Assembly (NCBI RefSeq): GCF_001440405.1 | Contig: NZ_LLXX01000224.1 | Coordinates: forward strand, 1-36,402 | Source of the DNA: Bradyrhizobium valentinum | Lineage (GTDB): Bacteria > Pseudomonadota > Alphaproteobacteria > Rhizobiales > Xanthobacteraceae | Direction of reading: 5' to 3' | DNA: 36,402 nucleotides | Part shown: one piece after another, positions 23,699-34,242 of the stretch | How positions within the stretch are numbered: the stretch's first letter is position 1 | How the letters are laid out: every line of letters begins with the position of its first letter | Translations under genes and position numbers: made by a program | The notes under the pieces: model-generated | What the model was told of the DNA's origin: nothing | Databases searched by the model: none | What the model saw: the letters and a program-made list of their open reading frames with translations, nothing else

Positions 23699-25018
23699 AT
23701 GAACGCCGGTATCCGAAAAATCCTCGTGCTCGGCGCCTCCGGTCTGATCGGCCGCTTTGTTACCGACGATCTGCGCGCCCGGGGATTTTCCGTAGTGGGC
23801 GTTGCCCGAAGATTATCCGCCTCGCAGAAGAGCGGGCCGCTCGATCTCGAACTGCCTGTCATGTCGATGAATGCAGCCGCACTGGCGCGGCTACTGCGCG
23901 ATCACCGCATCGACGTTGTCGTCAACTGCATCGGCGTGCTGCAGGATGGACCCGGCAGCGATACGTCCGCCGTGCACTGCGATTTCGTCGCGCGGCTGCT
24001 GCAGGCGATCCGCGACCGCGGCTGGCCGATCCGGCTGGTACACGTCTCGATTCCCGGCGCCACCGAGACCGATCGAACCGCCTTCAGCACCACCAAGCGC
24101 GAGGCCGAACGGCTGATCGTGGAGTCCGGCGTCGCGTTCACGATCCTGCGGCCGGGCTTCGTGGTGGCGCCCGCGGCCTATGGCGGCAGCGCCATGCTGC
24201 GCTCACTCGCGGCGTTCCCGTTCGATCTCCCGGATGCCGAACGGGCCACGCCATTCCGGCCGGTCGCCATGAAGGACATTGCGGACACCATCGCCTGGCT
24301 TGCCGCACGCGATCCGAGCGAGGCGAACGCGGTGACATGGGACCTGATGCAGGAGCAGCCGGTCACGCTGGGTGACGTGATCGATCAATTTCGCGAGGTG
24401 TTCGGCACTGGCAGATGGTGGCGCATTGTGATGCCGGCGTTCCTGCTCGATCTCGGCGCTAGATCCGGCGACCTCGCGAGCCTGTTCGGCTGGATGCCAC
24501 CGATGCGAACCACCGCTATAGCGGAGCTTCGCCGCGGCGTCAGCGGCGACCCAGCCGGCTGGATGGCCGCCACCGGCATCGTGCCGAAGCGCATCGAACA
24601 GATGGCCGGAAAACGCCGGGCGACCATTCAGGACAAATGGTTTGCCCGGCTGTTCCCGATCAAGGCGCTGATAATCGCAAGCCTCGTGCTGTTCTGGGTC
24701 GTCTCGGGCTTCATTGCGCTGGTGATTTCCTATGACGCTGCGGCCGAGATCCTGCGCAGCCACGGCTTTCCGCCGTCGCTCGTCGCCCCCGTCACAATCG
24801 GCACAAGCCTGATGGATATGAGCATTGGCGCGCTGATTGCGTTCCGCCGCACCGCGGCATTTGGTCTGGTCGCGGGTATCGTCGCGTCGCTCGGCTATAT
24901 GATCGGCGCCGCGATCCTGACGCCGGATCTCTGGATCGAGCCGCTCGGTGCGCTGGTGAAGACCGGCCCCGCGATCGTGCTGATGCTGGTGGCGCTTTTG
25001 ACGCTGGATAATAGATAG
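23699..25018 (+). CDS. Fusion of an NAD(P)-binding SDR-like domain and a DoxX-like membrane domain
   Basis: The 439-residue product has two parts. Residues 1-310 form an extended SDR of the atypical NmrA/complex I NDUFA9-like type, with the cofactor loop LGASGLIGRF (G12, G15, G18), VVNCIGVLQDG and a later FTILRPGFVV. The classical YxxxK pair is replaced by TTKREAE, so it may bind rather than reduce a ligand. Residues 318-437 have four membrane segments resembling DoxX (SLVLFWVVSGFIALV, then three more). DoxX-type domains are often linked to thiol redox in the membrane. It follows the DUF2269 gene by six bases. Confidence 0.85.
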   Translation: MNAGIRKILVLGASGLIGRFVTDDLRARGFSVVGVARRLSASQKSGPLDLELPVMSMNAAALARLLRDHRIDVVVNCIGVLQDGPGSDTSAVHCDFVARLLQAIRDRGWPIRLVHVSIPGATETDRTAFSTTKREAERLIVESGVAFTILRPGFVVAPAAYGGSAMLRSLAAFPFDLPDAERATPFRPVAMKDIADTIAWLAARDPSEANAVTWDLMQEQPVTLGDVIDQFREVFGTGRWWRIVMPAFLLDLGARSGDLASLFGWMPPMRTTAIAELRRGVSGDPAGWMAATGIVPKRIEQMAGKRRATIQDKWFARLFPIKALIIASLVLFWVVSGFIALVISYDAAAEILRSHGFPPSLVAPVTIGTSLMDMSIGALIAFRRTAAFGLVAGIVASLGYMIGAAILTPDLWIEPLGALVKTGPAIVLMLVALLTLDNR

Positions 25019-25055
25019 GGTTTTCGAGCGAAACGCTTCAAAACAATGAGTGTGC

Positions 25056-25463
25056 ATGACCAAATGGCCCGACGATGACGTGATCCTTTACGACGGCGTC
25101 TGCGTCTTCTGCTCGCGCTGGATCCGCTTCGTCGCCACGCGCGACACCGAACGCCGTTTCCGCTTCACCGCGATCCAGTCGCCCTACGGCACCCGGCTGG
25201 CGCAGGCGTTTGGTATCGACTCCAACGATCCCGACACCAATGCTGTGGTCCATGGTGGGGTCGTGTATTTCAAATCGGATGCGGCGCTGACGGTGTTGAG
25301 TGTGCTGCCGGGATGGGGTTGGGTGCGCGTGCTGTTCGCCGTGCCAAAACCGCTGCGCGATGCGGTCTACAGCCTCGTCGCCCGCAACCGCTACCGGATC
25401 TTCGGAAAGTACGAAGAATGCTTCGTGCCGGACGCGGAGGTGCGGGCGCGGGTGATGGAGTAA
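25056..25463 (+). CDS. DCC (DUF393) family thiol-oxidoreductase-like protein
   Basis: The 135-residue product starts at the ATG at 25056, with a possible GTG at 25050. It has the family signature YDGVCVFCSRWIRF, giving D-G-x-C-x-x-C close to the N-terminus, then FTAIQSPYGTRLAQ and a C-terminal NRYRIFGKYEECFVP. The CxxC pair suggests a thioredoxin-like redox role, although substrates of DUF393 proteins are not known. It lies 37 bases after the SDR/DoxX gene, and DUF393 with DoxX-like proteins is a recurrent pairing. The gene end is followed by a palindromic repeat. Confidence 0.85.
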   Translation: MTKWPDDDVILYDGVCVFCSRWIRFVATRDTERRFRFTAIQSPYGTRLAQAFGIDSNDPDTNAVVHGGVVYFKSDAALTVLSVLPGWGWVRVLFAVPKPLRDAVYSLVARNRYRIFGKYEECFVPDAEVRARVME

Positions 25464-25485
25464 GGCACGAAAGTCGCCACACCCG

Positions 25486-25565
25486 TCATTGCGAGCAGCG
25501 AAGCGACGAAGCAATCCATCTCTCGTCTTGCTGCGGCATGGATTGCTTCGCTGCGCTCGCAATGA
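25486..25565. repeat. Palindromic repeat between the DCC and amine oxidase genes, family E
   Basis: TCATTGCGAGC (25486-25496) is inverted as GCTCGCAATGA (25555-25565). GAAGCAATCCAT (25508-25519) is inverted as ATGGATTGCTTC (25538-25549). The layout is like that of the repetitive palindromes seen in many alphaproteobacteria. Confidence 0.78.
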
Positions 25566-25577
25566 TGCTGCTGAAGC

Positions 25578-26837
25578 TCAACGCTTAGTCTGTGAGGCCA
25601 ATACCTCCCCCGCCGCCCTCTCGCCCGAGTCCCGCGCCCCATGCGCGGTCGTGAAGAACTCCGGCGAGGTCGCTTCTCCCGCAAAGAACAAACGTCCATC
25701 GACGGGTGTGGCGAGCACGGCGCGGTCACCCGCATGTCCCGGCAGCGCGTGCGAGTACGAGCCACGAGCAAACGGGTCGTGGGCCCAGCGCGATTCCGCG
25801 AGCGGCTTCAGCTTGCGGCGAAAGTCGTTGCCGAGGAAGGACACGATTTCATCGATGCTTTGCGCAGCCAGCGCGCCATCGCCCGCATCTTCCAGCGATC
25901 GGGCGAAACGGCCGCCGAAGAAGCCTTCGATGCAGGGCTGGCCGAACGGGCGCAGATGATAGGTGCCCATTCCGGTGCGCATGGTGGCGCCGCGCAGATT
26001 GCCTTCCTTCGGCAGCGCCTCCGGTTCATCCAGCGCCAGCGTCACCTTGTCGGCGAGGCCGAGCGGCAGGCCGCGGGCAGCGCCGACCTTTGCAGGCAAG
26101 GGAGGATGAAAGCGGATCGCTTCGTCGGCGATCAAATTGGTAGGCACGGTGACGATCACCTTGTCCGCGGTCAGCGTACCCTGCGACGTCTCGATCCGTA
26201 CGCGCTTGTCCGAATGATCGATCAGCGTCACCGCGCAATTCAGCGCGACCGGACATGAGGCGCCGTAGGCTGCGACCAGCGCGCCGTAGCCGCGGCGGAC
26301 GCGCCAGTTGATGTCGGTGTCCTCATAGGCGTCCATGTCGAGAATCGAAACCCGGTCGAGCTCGCAGCCGTTGACGTAGGTCGAGATCGCATCGATCATC
26401 GGATTCCAGCGGTTGCCGGGTTCCAGATAAAGGCTGGCCGCGCTGTCGCGGCCGCTTCGTTCAGCCTCTTTCGCAGCCTCCTCGGCGCGATCGTAGAACG
26501 CATTGAGCGCACGCATGAAGTCGTCACGGTCTTCTTGCGGAAACGCCTTGCCGTGGGCACGCTCGGCCCAGGGCGGCAGTGATCTGTTGATCTCGAAGCC
26601 GAGCTGCCCGGCGATTTTGACAAAGGAATTCTCATCGGCCGAATGCAGCCAGCCGCAGCCGACGTCGAAGGTGACGTCAGGCGAGGCCATGATGGTATGC
26701 GCCCGGCCGCCGAGACGGTCGCGGGCTTCCAGCACGATAACGGAGAGGCCGGAATTCTTCAGCGCATTGGCGGCGCCGAGGCCGGCGGCGCCGGCGCCGA
26801 TGATCGCGACATCGACTGAGGAGGGGAGGGAGGACAT
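25578..26837 (-). CDS. FAD-dependent amine oxidase-like protein
   Basis: The 419-residue product is a flavin monoamine oxidase-type protein. It has the FAD loop VAIIGAGAAGLGAA (14-19 core), the ribose-binding Glu in VLEARDRLGGRAH, and a C-terminal FAD segment GRLFFAGEATSPEFFTTAHGARDSG. No signal peptide is present. Relatives oxidise amines, polyamines or other CH-NH and CH-CH bonds, and the substrate is not evident. It starts at 26837 with AAGGG just upstream. It converges on the DCC gene across a palindromic repeat, and another such repeat lies on its 5' side. Confidence 0.9.
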   Translation of the reverse strand: MSSLPSSVDVAIIGAGAAGLGAANALKNSGLSVIVLEARDRLGGRAHTIMASPDVTFDVGCGWLHSADENSFVKIAGQLGFEINRSLPPWAERAHGKAFPQEDRDDFMRALNAFYDRAEEAAKEAERSGRDSAASLYLEPGNRWNPMIDAISTYVNGCELDRVSILDMDAYEDTDINWRVRRGYGALVAAYGASCPVALNCAVTLIDHSDKRVRIETSQGTLTADKVIVTVPTNLIADEAIRFHPPLPAKVGAARGLPLGLADKVTLALDEPEALPKEGNLRGATMRTGMGTYHLRPFGQPCIEGFFGGRFARSLEDAGDGALAAQSIDEIVSFLGNDFRRKLKPLAESRWAHDPFARGSYSHALPGHAGDRAVLATPVDGRLFFAGEATSPEFFTTAHGARDSGERAAGEVLASQTKR

Positions 26838-26895
26838 GCCCTTGCCTCTAGCATGTTCGCCGCCGCGCCTGAAGCCACCCCGCGCATGGCCGTCG

Positions 26896-26988
26896 TCACC
26901 CGCGAAGGCGGGTGATCCGGTATTCCAGAGACGGCAGTGATTGAAACGAGAGGCCGCGGCGTACTGGATCCCCCGCCTTCGCGGGGGA
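26896..26988. repeat. Palindromic repeat between typA and the amine oxidase gene, family F
   Basis: Two hairpins with 8-base stems: TCACCCGC-GAAG-GCGGGTGA (26896-26915) and TCCCCCGC-CTTC-GCGGGGGA (26969-26988), with a shared CGCGAAGGCGGG-type core in opposite orientation. It lies beyond the 3' end of typA. Confidence 0.75.
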
Positions 26989-27007
26989 TGACGAGTAGCG
27001 GCGGGAC

Positions 27008-28834
<1,827 letters not shown>

Positions 28835-29172
28835 GGCTCTTCTTCTGGTCGTGCAATGGTGGACGCGCGATCTCGCCGGAAAACCGGGACCCACTTTTCC
28901 GGATCGCGCTCTGATACCTGGAATACTGGCGCGCGATGACGCTTCTTCGAATCGTCATCCCGCTCCATCTATTTTGTTTGAGCATGATCTTTTCGGAAAA
29001 CCGGTGCCCACTTTTCCGGATCATGCTCCGGGGGCGCTTTCTCCCCCAAAAAGGAAGCCCGGCCAAAAGGACCGGGCACACCTTACGCGTTGCGGCGCAA
29101 TATAGTCAGAAAACGCCAAAAAACAATGGTTTGTTTGGCATTTGGTTAGCCGATTTTGGGCGTGGCAGCCGC
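28835..29172. repeat. Intergenic region with two family B palindromic repeats
   Basis: No gene is visible in this 338-base stretch. A partial copy (28876-28902, CCGGAAAACCGGG then CCCACTTTTCCGG) and a full copy (28980-29028) lie here. The full copy has GAGCATGATC and GATCATGCTC as its ends, and its core matches the inverted copy at 19793-19859. A terminator for the Crp/Fnr gene lies at 29046-29077. Confidence 0.75.
29046..29077 (-). terminator. Intrinsic terminator of the Crp/Fnr gene
   Basis: On the minus strand GCCCGG (29077-29072) pairs with CCGGGC (29062-29057) around TCCTTTTGG, followed by TTCCTTTTT. It lies about 95 bases past the regulator's stop codon. Confidence 0.75.
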
Positions 29173-29928
29173 TTAATTGCCCTTGTCGGGATCGGGATAG
29201 ACCCCCCGCAAAACCTCGTCAAAATGGCCCTTCACGGCCTCGTTGCACCCGCAGGACCGGTTTCGCAGCAGATTCGGGTTGCGGACCAGGATCGAGCCGC
29301 GCCGGGTCTCCAGCGTGCCTTCCGCCTTGAAGGTCTGGATGACCCGGCTGGTGTAGGAGCGGCCGACGCCGAGCAAGGTCGCCAGTTGTTCATGGGTCAG
29401 CGGCACGATGTCCTCCCCATCTGTGCGTTCCATCGCCGAAATGATCCATTTCGCCGTACGCTGCTCGATCGAATGGATCGCGTTGCAGGCAGTCGACTGG
29501 AAAACCTGCGCCAGCATGCAGTCCGCATAGCGTGCGAAGATGTTGCTCAGCGTGCGCGACTTCGATTTCGCCGCATCGAGCTTTCCGACAGGTAGCCGCA
29601 CGAACGGCCCTGCGAATTTGACCGTGATGCGGGTATAGGCCGGGAGATGGCCCTGGCTGACGATGCCGCCGACCGCGCCCTCGCGGCCGATCAGGATGGT
29701 CTCGACGTCGCGGCCATCCTCGCTGGCGACCATGTAAGAGGCGAGGCTTGGGCCGCAGGGGAAATGAACCGTCTCGACATTGTCGCCGGGACTGTAGAGC
29801 AAGTCATTCGGATAGGTGTCGGCGTGGACGAGGTGCGGTTCGATCAAGGCGAAATCGGCGTCATTCAAACGGCGCAGCAGATTGTTGAACGGCCGCCCAC
29901 CGGCCGTGTCTTGCTGTCGCGAAATCAT
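29173..29928 (-). CDS. Crp/Fnr family transcriptional regulator
   Basis: The 251-residue product starts at the ATG at 29928. The N-terminal half is a cyclic-nucleotide-binding-like fold (VETVHFPCGPSLASYMV, ILIGREGAVGGIV) that lacks a clear cAMP-binding arginine-serine pair, so its ligand is unknown. The C-terminal winged helix-turn-helix has LTHEQLATLLGVGRSYTSRVIQTFKAEG with TLETRRGSILVRN as the wing. A short tail carries SCGC, which could hold a metal or sense redox state. This type is frequent in Bradyrhizobium-like genomes. It is divergent from a receiver-domain gene, with a candidate operator between them. Confidence 0.9.
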   Translation of the reverse strand: MISRQQDTAGGRPFNNLLRRLNDADFALIEPHLVHADTYPNDLLYSPGDNVETVHFPCGPSLASYMVASEDGRDVETILIGREGAVGGIVSQGHLPAYTRITVKFAGPFVRLPVGKLDAAKSKSRTLSNIFARYADCMLAQVFQSTACNAIHSIEQRTAKWIISAMERTDGEDIVPLTHEQLATLLGVGRSYTSRVIQTFKAEGTLETRRGSILVRNPNLLRNRSCGCNEAVKGHFDEVLRGVYPDPDKGN

Positions 29929-29982
29929 TGAAGGTTCCCGCTCCCCGCGGAAGCACAATAATCGATCTGATCTCATTTATGT

Positions 29983-29996
29983 GTTCACTAGTGGAC
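29983..29996. promoter_or_regulatory. Palindrome between the Crp/Fnr and receiver genes
   Basis: GTTCACTAGTGGAC: 14 bases that match their own reverse complement with one mismatch per arm, centred on CACTAGTG. It lies 55 bases before the regulator's start and could be its autoregulatory site. Confidence 0.35.
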
Positions 29997-30107
29997 AGAC
30001 GGTAGAACTAACATGTGGTGGTTTCGGTTCCGGAACCGGCGAGCGCGCTTTTACGGGTGCCGCTGGCCTTGCGCCTTCCGGGGCTTCGGCCACGGGCCTC
30101 TGAGCAA

Positions 30108-30515
30108 ATGCTGAACCTTGAACTGGCGAGAGACATGGAACCCGCCTCCTACGACGGCATGCCCAGCGATGTCCTGATCGTTGAAGACGATCCAATCATC
30201 GCGCTCGATTTCGAAGACACGATTCTGGGGTTTGGCGTGAAGACGGTGCGGAGCGCCGCGAACGTGGCCAAAGCGCTCGACATGATCGCCGACCGGCCGC
30301 CCGAATTCGCGCTGCTCGACGTCGGGCTCATCCGCGAGAAGAGTTTTGCCGTGGCCGAACGATTGGAGGCGCTGAACATTCCGTATGCCTTCGTCACCGG
30401 CTACGGCGCCGACGCCCGGCTCCCGGCCACATTCGCGACAAAGCCGCGGCTGCCCAAGCCCTATTCGACCGACGCGCTGCAGGCGCTGTTGAAGAACGGC
30501 GGCATCAAGCTCTGA
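30108..30515 (+). CDS. Stand-alone response regulator receiver protein
   Basis: The product is a single receiver domain with no output domain, about 135 residues from the ATG at 30108; an ATG at 30135 is also possible. The phospho-acceptor pocket is complete: D27 and D28 in LIVEDDPII, D71 in FALLDVGL as the phosphorylation site, T97 in FVTGYG and K117 in LPKPYS. Such proteins work as phosphate relays or bind a target protein. No histidine kinase is adjacent. It is divergent from the Crp/Fnr gene and converges on phoD, with a short GCCGTCGCGACGGC palindrome in the gap. Confidence 0.88.
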   Translation: MLNLELARDMEPASYDGMPSDVLIVEDDPIIALDFEDTILGFGVKTVRSAANVAKALDMIADRPPEFALLDVGLIREKSFAVAERLEALNIPYAFVTGYGADARLPATFATKPRLPKPYSTDALQALLKNGGIKL

Positions 30516-30537
30516 GCGGTTGCGGCCGTCGCGACGG

Positions 30538-32100
30538 CTACACAGGTTTGGGATCGAGCGTTGTCGACCACAGCGCAACGTCAGCGCGGTCCCGCAAGGT
30601 TACCGTCATCTGCCCGCTGGCGCCGTCGATCCTGACGTGGCCGAAGAACTGCATGCCGGCCGATGGCGGCAGGTTTTGCTTGCCGGGCCCCGGCGCCTTG
30701 ATGAACTTCACTTCGGGTCCGAAGGTATTGTCGAGCTCGTTCGGGCCGAACGTGCCGGCGTGCAGCGGCCCGGCAACGAACTCCCAGAACGGGTCGAATT
30801 CCCCAAACTGCGCCTTATCGGGATTGTAGTAGTGCGCGGCCGCGTAGTGCACGTCCGCCGTCAGCCACACCGTGTTGGCCACGCCTGACGTCTTGATGAA
30901 CCGCAGGAGATCGGCGATTTCCAGTTCGCGGCCGCGCGGTGGTCCATCGCCCTGCGCAACGGCTTCCGAGCCCTTCTTGTTGGGCGCATCGTCATAGACA
31001 ATGATGCTGAGCGGCATGTCGGACGCGATCACCTTCCAGGTGGCGCGCGAATTAAGCAGCCCCCGTTTCAGCCAGGCGAGTTGCGCAGGCCCGAGAAAGA
31101 AGCTTTCCGGACCATAGGCAGTCTCCTGGTTCGAGCCATTGGGCCCGCGATAGCTGCGCTCGTCCAGCATGAATACGTCGAGATGCGGACCGTAGTTGAG
31201 CGTGCGATAGATCCGCCCTGGCTCGTTGAGGCTCTCGCGGATCGGATACATCTCGTGAAACGCGCGCGCGGAACGGGCGACAAGCAAGTTGACGTTGCGC
31301 TCCTTGTAGGCAGCCGGGAGCTGCTTCGAGAGCGACCAATTGTTGACGACTTCGTGGTCGTCCCACTGCACGAACACCGGCACCTCGGCGTTGAACGCGC
31401 GCAGATGCTCGTCCATGAAATTGTACCTATGCGCGGCGCGAAATTCGTCGAGCGTTTCGGCGACCTTTGCCTTCTCGGGAATCGTCAAATTCTTCCAGAT
31501 CTTGTCGTCGGGAAGCGTCACCTCGCTCTTGATCGGTCCGTCCGCATAGACGGTATCGCCGGAGTGCAGCAGGAAATCCGGGCGATGCTTGCGCATCGTG
31601 GCGAAAGTGAGCATGCCGCCGTCATCGGGGTTGATGCCCCAGCCCTGTCCGGCAACATCGCCGCCCCAGACGAAGCTGACGTCGCGGCGATCGCCAGGCG
31701 CGGTGCGGAACCGCCCGACCACCGGCTCGCTTTCGACGCCGGTAAAAGCGAGGTCGCGAAACCGGACACGGTAGAAGATCTCCTGCCCGGCAGGCAGGTT
31801 GTCCAGCAGCATTTTGGCGGTGAAATCGCTTTCGGGCAGCGCCGCGATCGGCGGCAGCGCCCGTGCGTTGGCGAAGGATTCTGTCGTGGCTACATCGACC
31901 AGCATTTGCGACGGCCGGTCGGCGCGCGCCCATACCACTCCGCCGTCAGCGCCGACATCGCCGGATTGCACGCCGGAGGTCACGACCGGCCGGTCGGCGG
32001 CGCGGCTGAGATAAGGCATTGCAAGGGTGCTGATGGCACCGGCTCCCGCGGTGGAGAGAAAGCGCCGCCGGGAAAGTCCGCGAGAAAACCTGTACGTCAT
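30538..32100 (-). CDS. phoD: Tat-exported PhoD-type alkaline phosphatase
   Basis: The 520-residue product starts at the ATG at 32100, with AGGGAG upstream. The twin-arginine signal LSRRRFLSTAGAG is at residues 9-21. Residues 40-135 form the PhoD N-terminal domain, then the metallophosphatase core has FVWGGDVAGQGWG, LLHSGDTVYADGP, FVQWDDHEVVNNW and TADVHYAAAHYY. These motifs supply the iron and calcium ligands of PhoD enzymes. It hydrolyses phosphate mono- and diesters in the periplasm. No Pho box was recognised upstream, so phosphate control is not shown by the sequence. Confidence 0.92.
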   Translation of the reverse strand: MTYRFSRGLSRRRFLSTAGAGAISTLAMPYLSRAADRPVVTSGVQSGDVGADGGVVWARADRPSQMLVDVATTESFANARALPPIAALPESDFTAKMLLDNLPAGQEIFYRVRFRDLAFTGVESEPVVGRFRTAPGDRRDVSFVWGGDVAGQGWGINPDDGGMLTFATMRKHRPDFLLHSGDTVYADGPIKSEVTLPDDKIWKNLTIPEKAKVAETLDEFRAAHRYNFMDEHLRAFNAEVPVFVQWDDHEVVNNWSLSKQLPAAYKERNVNLLVARSARAFHEMYPIRESLNEPGRIYRTLNYGPHLDVFMLDERSYRGPNGSNQETAYGPESFFLGPAQLAWLKRGLLNSRATWKVIASDMPLSIIVYDDAPNKKGSEAVAQGDGPPRGRELEIADLLRFIKTSGVANTVWLTADVHYAAAHYYNPDKAQFGEFDPFWEFVAGPLHAGTFGPNELDNTFGPEVKFIKAPGPGKQNLPPSAGMQFFGHVRIDGASGQMTVTLRDRADVALWSTTLDPKPV

Positions 32101-32191
32101 GCGAGCTCCCTTCGGTCCGGTGCGAGAAGGCAATGCCGACCCCGCCAGACCTAGAAAGAATTGATGACGGCTCGATTACCGGATTTGCAGA

Positions 32192-33613
32192 TCAGGCGTT
32201 GCCGGCCGCCCGAAATTGCGCGCTCGCCCGTTGCAGGTTTTGCGGCATGCTCATCAAGAGCGCCTTGCGGTCGGCCACCGCGTTGTGGAACTGCTCGATC
32301 GCGATATTGAACGCGGTCAACGTGCCTTCCTCGATCGCACCGTGCTCGAAGCATTGCAGCGTGTCGCGCAGAATGGCATCCGCTTCGGACTGCATCTGGT
32401 CGAGCTCTTCCATCGAATCGCATTGGCGGGCGGCGGTCAGCATGTCGAGCAGCCGGTCGCGTTGCGACGTGTTGATGCTGCGATCATCATTCTTGAGATA
32501 TCCGGCGAACCAGGCGCCGGCGGAGCCCATCGCCGACGCAGCCATCAAGGCCCACCAGATGTAGTCGCTGTAACGGTCCAGGAAGGTCTTTTCCTCGCCG
32601 TCGACAAAGGCTGCGGCGCCGGGGTGTACGGGGATCGTGGCGTCCTTGTCGGTATCGGGCGTCTCGATCTTGGCGGCCAGCGGAAATTCGTTCTTCAGCG
32701 TCTGGCGGATCGCAAACAACTGCCGCGTAAAGATCGCGATGGTCGATTCCGCAATGCCTCTGCGCGCCACGATGTGGTGCGCGAAGCTGATCGTCTTGAT
32801 CTCTTCCTCGGGCCGGCCCGGCGCGCCGCCAAATGTCCCGGCCGGGATATCTGAGGCCTCATAGGCGGGATGGTTCTGCGCAATCGCCTCGGCCGAATCG
32901 ATCGCGAGGAATTTCGGCGTGCCGCCGTCGCGCATGGAGGCGGCGATCGCGTCCGTCGTGATCTTGCTGTTGACCGGGCCGGCCGCGAGATAGGCGTCCG
33001 CCTTCTGGTTACGGATGGCCTCGGCAGCCTCATTGGCTGGGAACTGGATGATCTCGACCGTTGCCGGATCGACGCCGTATTGCCGCAGGATCACCTTGAG
33101 CAAATTGACATTGGCCTGGGTGCGGCCGACGACGCCGATACGGCGCCCGGTGAGCTGCGAGATTTTCGTGATAGCGGGAGCGGCCTTCTTTCCCTTGGTT
33201 TTGGCAGCCGGCGGCACCCACAGCACCGCGACGTTCTTGCGCAGCGTCGCCACGGCCTGCGCATTCTTCGGCACATCGAGGTCGCCCCGGATGATCGCGA
33301 GATCGGCCTTGCCTTCGCCGAGCAGGTTGGCGCTCGCAAGCGCGCCGTCGGTCTGCACCGGGCGCAACCGGACCACACTGTTTCGCTGGTTGTTGAAGGC
33401 CTGCGCCAGGTTCTGAACCACTTTGAGGTCGTCGCTGTTGGCGGGACCGACGGCGATCCGCAGCGTCACCGGCCGCATCGCAAAGTAATAGCCAGCGACA
33501 AGTGCGCCGACGATGGCCAGCACGCCGGCCAGTGTGACGAATGTCAGCCGTTGTTTCGCTGATCGGGGCGAGGGTGGGGCCGGCTTTTCCGAAGGGAGGG
33601 GGCCGTCGCTCAT
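32192..33613 (-). CDS. TAXI-type solute-binding protein anchored by two membrane segments
   Basis: The 473-residue product starts at the ATG at 33613, with AGGG just upstream. Residues 23-46 form a first membrane segment. The TAXI-type binding domain follows (about 50-340), with VTLRIAVGPANSDD and the ISQLTGRRIGVVGRT segment. Residues 351-372 form a second membrane segment. The last 100 residues are helical and rich in Glu and Gln (SMEELDQMQSEADAIL), probably cytoplasmic. Usual TAXI proteins are soluble and periplasmic, and partners of TRAP permeases. No permease gene lies here, so this may sense a ligand rather than transport it; that is inference. Confidence 0.82.
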   Translation of the reverse strand: MSDGPLPSEKPAPPSPRSAKQRLTFVTLAGVLAIVGALVAGYYFAMRPVTLRIAVGPANSDDLKVVQNLAQAFNNQRNSVVRLRPVQTDGALASANLLGEGKADLAIIRGDLDVPKNAQAVATLRKNVAVLWVPPAAKTKGKKAAPAITKISQLTGRRIGVVGRTQANVNLLKVILRQYGVDPATVEIIQFPANEAAEAIRNQKADAYLAAGPVNSKITTDAIAASMRDGGTPKFLAIDSAEAIAQNHPAYEASDIPAGTFGGAPGRPEEEIKTISFAHHIVARRGIAESTIAIFTRQLFAIRQTLKNEFPLAAKIETPDTDKDATIPVHPGAAAFVDGEEKTFLDRYSDYIWWALMAASAMGSAGAWFAGYLKNDDRSINTSQRDRLLDMLTAARQCDSMEELDQMQSEADAILRDTLQCFEHGAIEEGTLTAFNIAIEQFHNAVADRKALLMSMPQNLQRASAQFRAAGNA

Positions 33614-33830
33614 CAATCCCTGGATGATTGTTCGAGGTGCAATTTTATGCCGCCGGCACGCTTACATGAATACTCTAGCAAATTTCCCGCTTAGCCATTG
33701 TTACATCTCCGTCATGGTTACCGGCGCCCCACGCCGCCCATTGGACGCCTGTTGCGGCCTATTTTGGGCTGGGGGATCCCCGATGCGGCCTTCGGTGTTA
33801 GGGTAAGATGAGCTGGAACGGGAGGCGATC

Positions 33831-34136
33831 ATGGCGGAACGGCTGTCTGCGGAGGCACGGAAATCAGCGCTGGCGGAACTTCCCGGCTGGTCCGAGACGC
33901 CCGGACGCGAGGCGATTGGGCGGACCTTCACCTTCAAGGATTTCAACGAAGCGTTCGGATTCATGTCCCGCGCCGCCCTGGTGGCGGAAAAGAACGACCA
34001 TCACCCGGAATGGAAGAACGTCTACAAGACGGTGGAAGTGGTGCTGGCGACCCACGACGCCGGCGGCGTGACCCGGCTCGACATCGACCTGGCCAAGGCG
34101 ATGAGCGCGATCGCCAGGCAATTGGGCGTCCCTTGA
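33831..34136 (+). CDS. phhB: Pterin-4a-carbinolamine dehydratase
   Basis: The 101-residue product is the normal size. It has the family core EKNDHHPEWKNVYKTVEVVLATHDAGGVT, in which the paired His and the later His form the active site, followed by LDIDLAKAM. The enzyme regenerates tetrahydrobiopterin cofactor after aromatic hydroxylation and can act as a dimerisation cofactor. No phenylalanine hydroxylase gene is in this window. A strong GGGAGG site precedes the start at 33831. Confidence 0.95.
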   Translation: MAERLSAEARKSALAELPGWSETPGREAIGRTFTFKDFNEAFGFMSRAALVAEKNDHHPEWKNVYKTVEVVLATHDAGGVTRLDIDLAKAMSAIARQLGVP

Positions 34137-34242
34137 GTTGGCGCGGCCCGCGATCTTGCGGCGGCGGCGAGACATCCCCAATTCTTGAATCATCCGAGCT
34201 GCCGCGGCGATCTGCCGCGCCGGATTTCCGAGGAGCGCCGCG

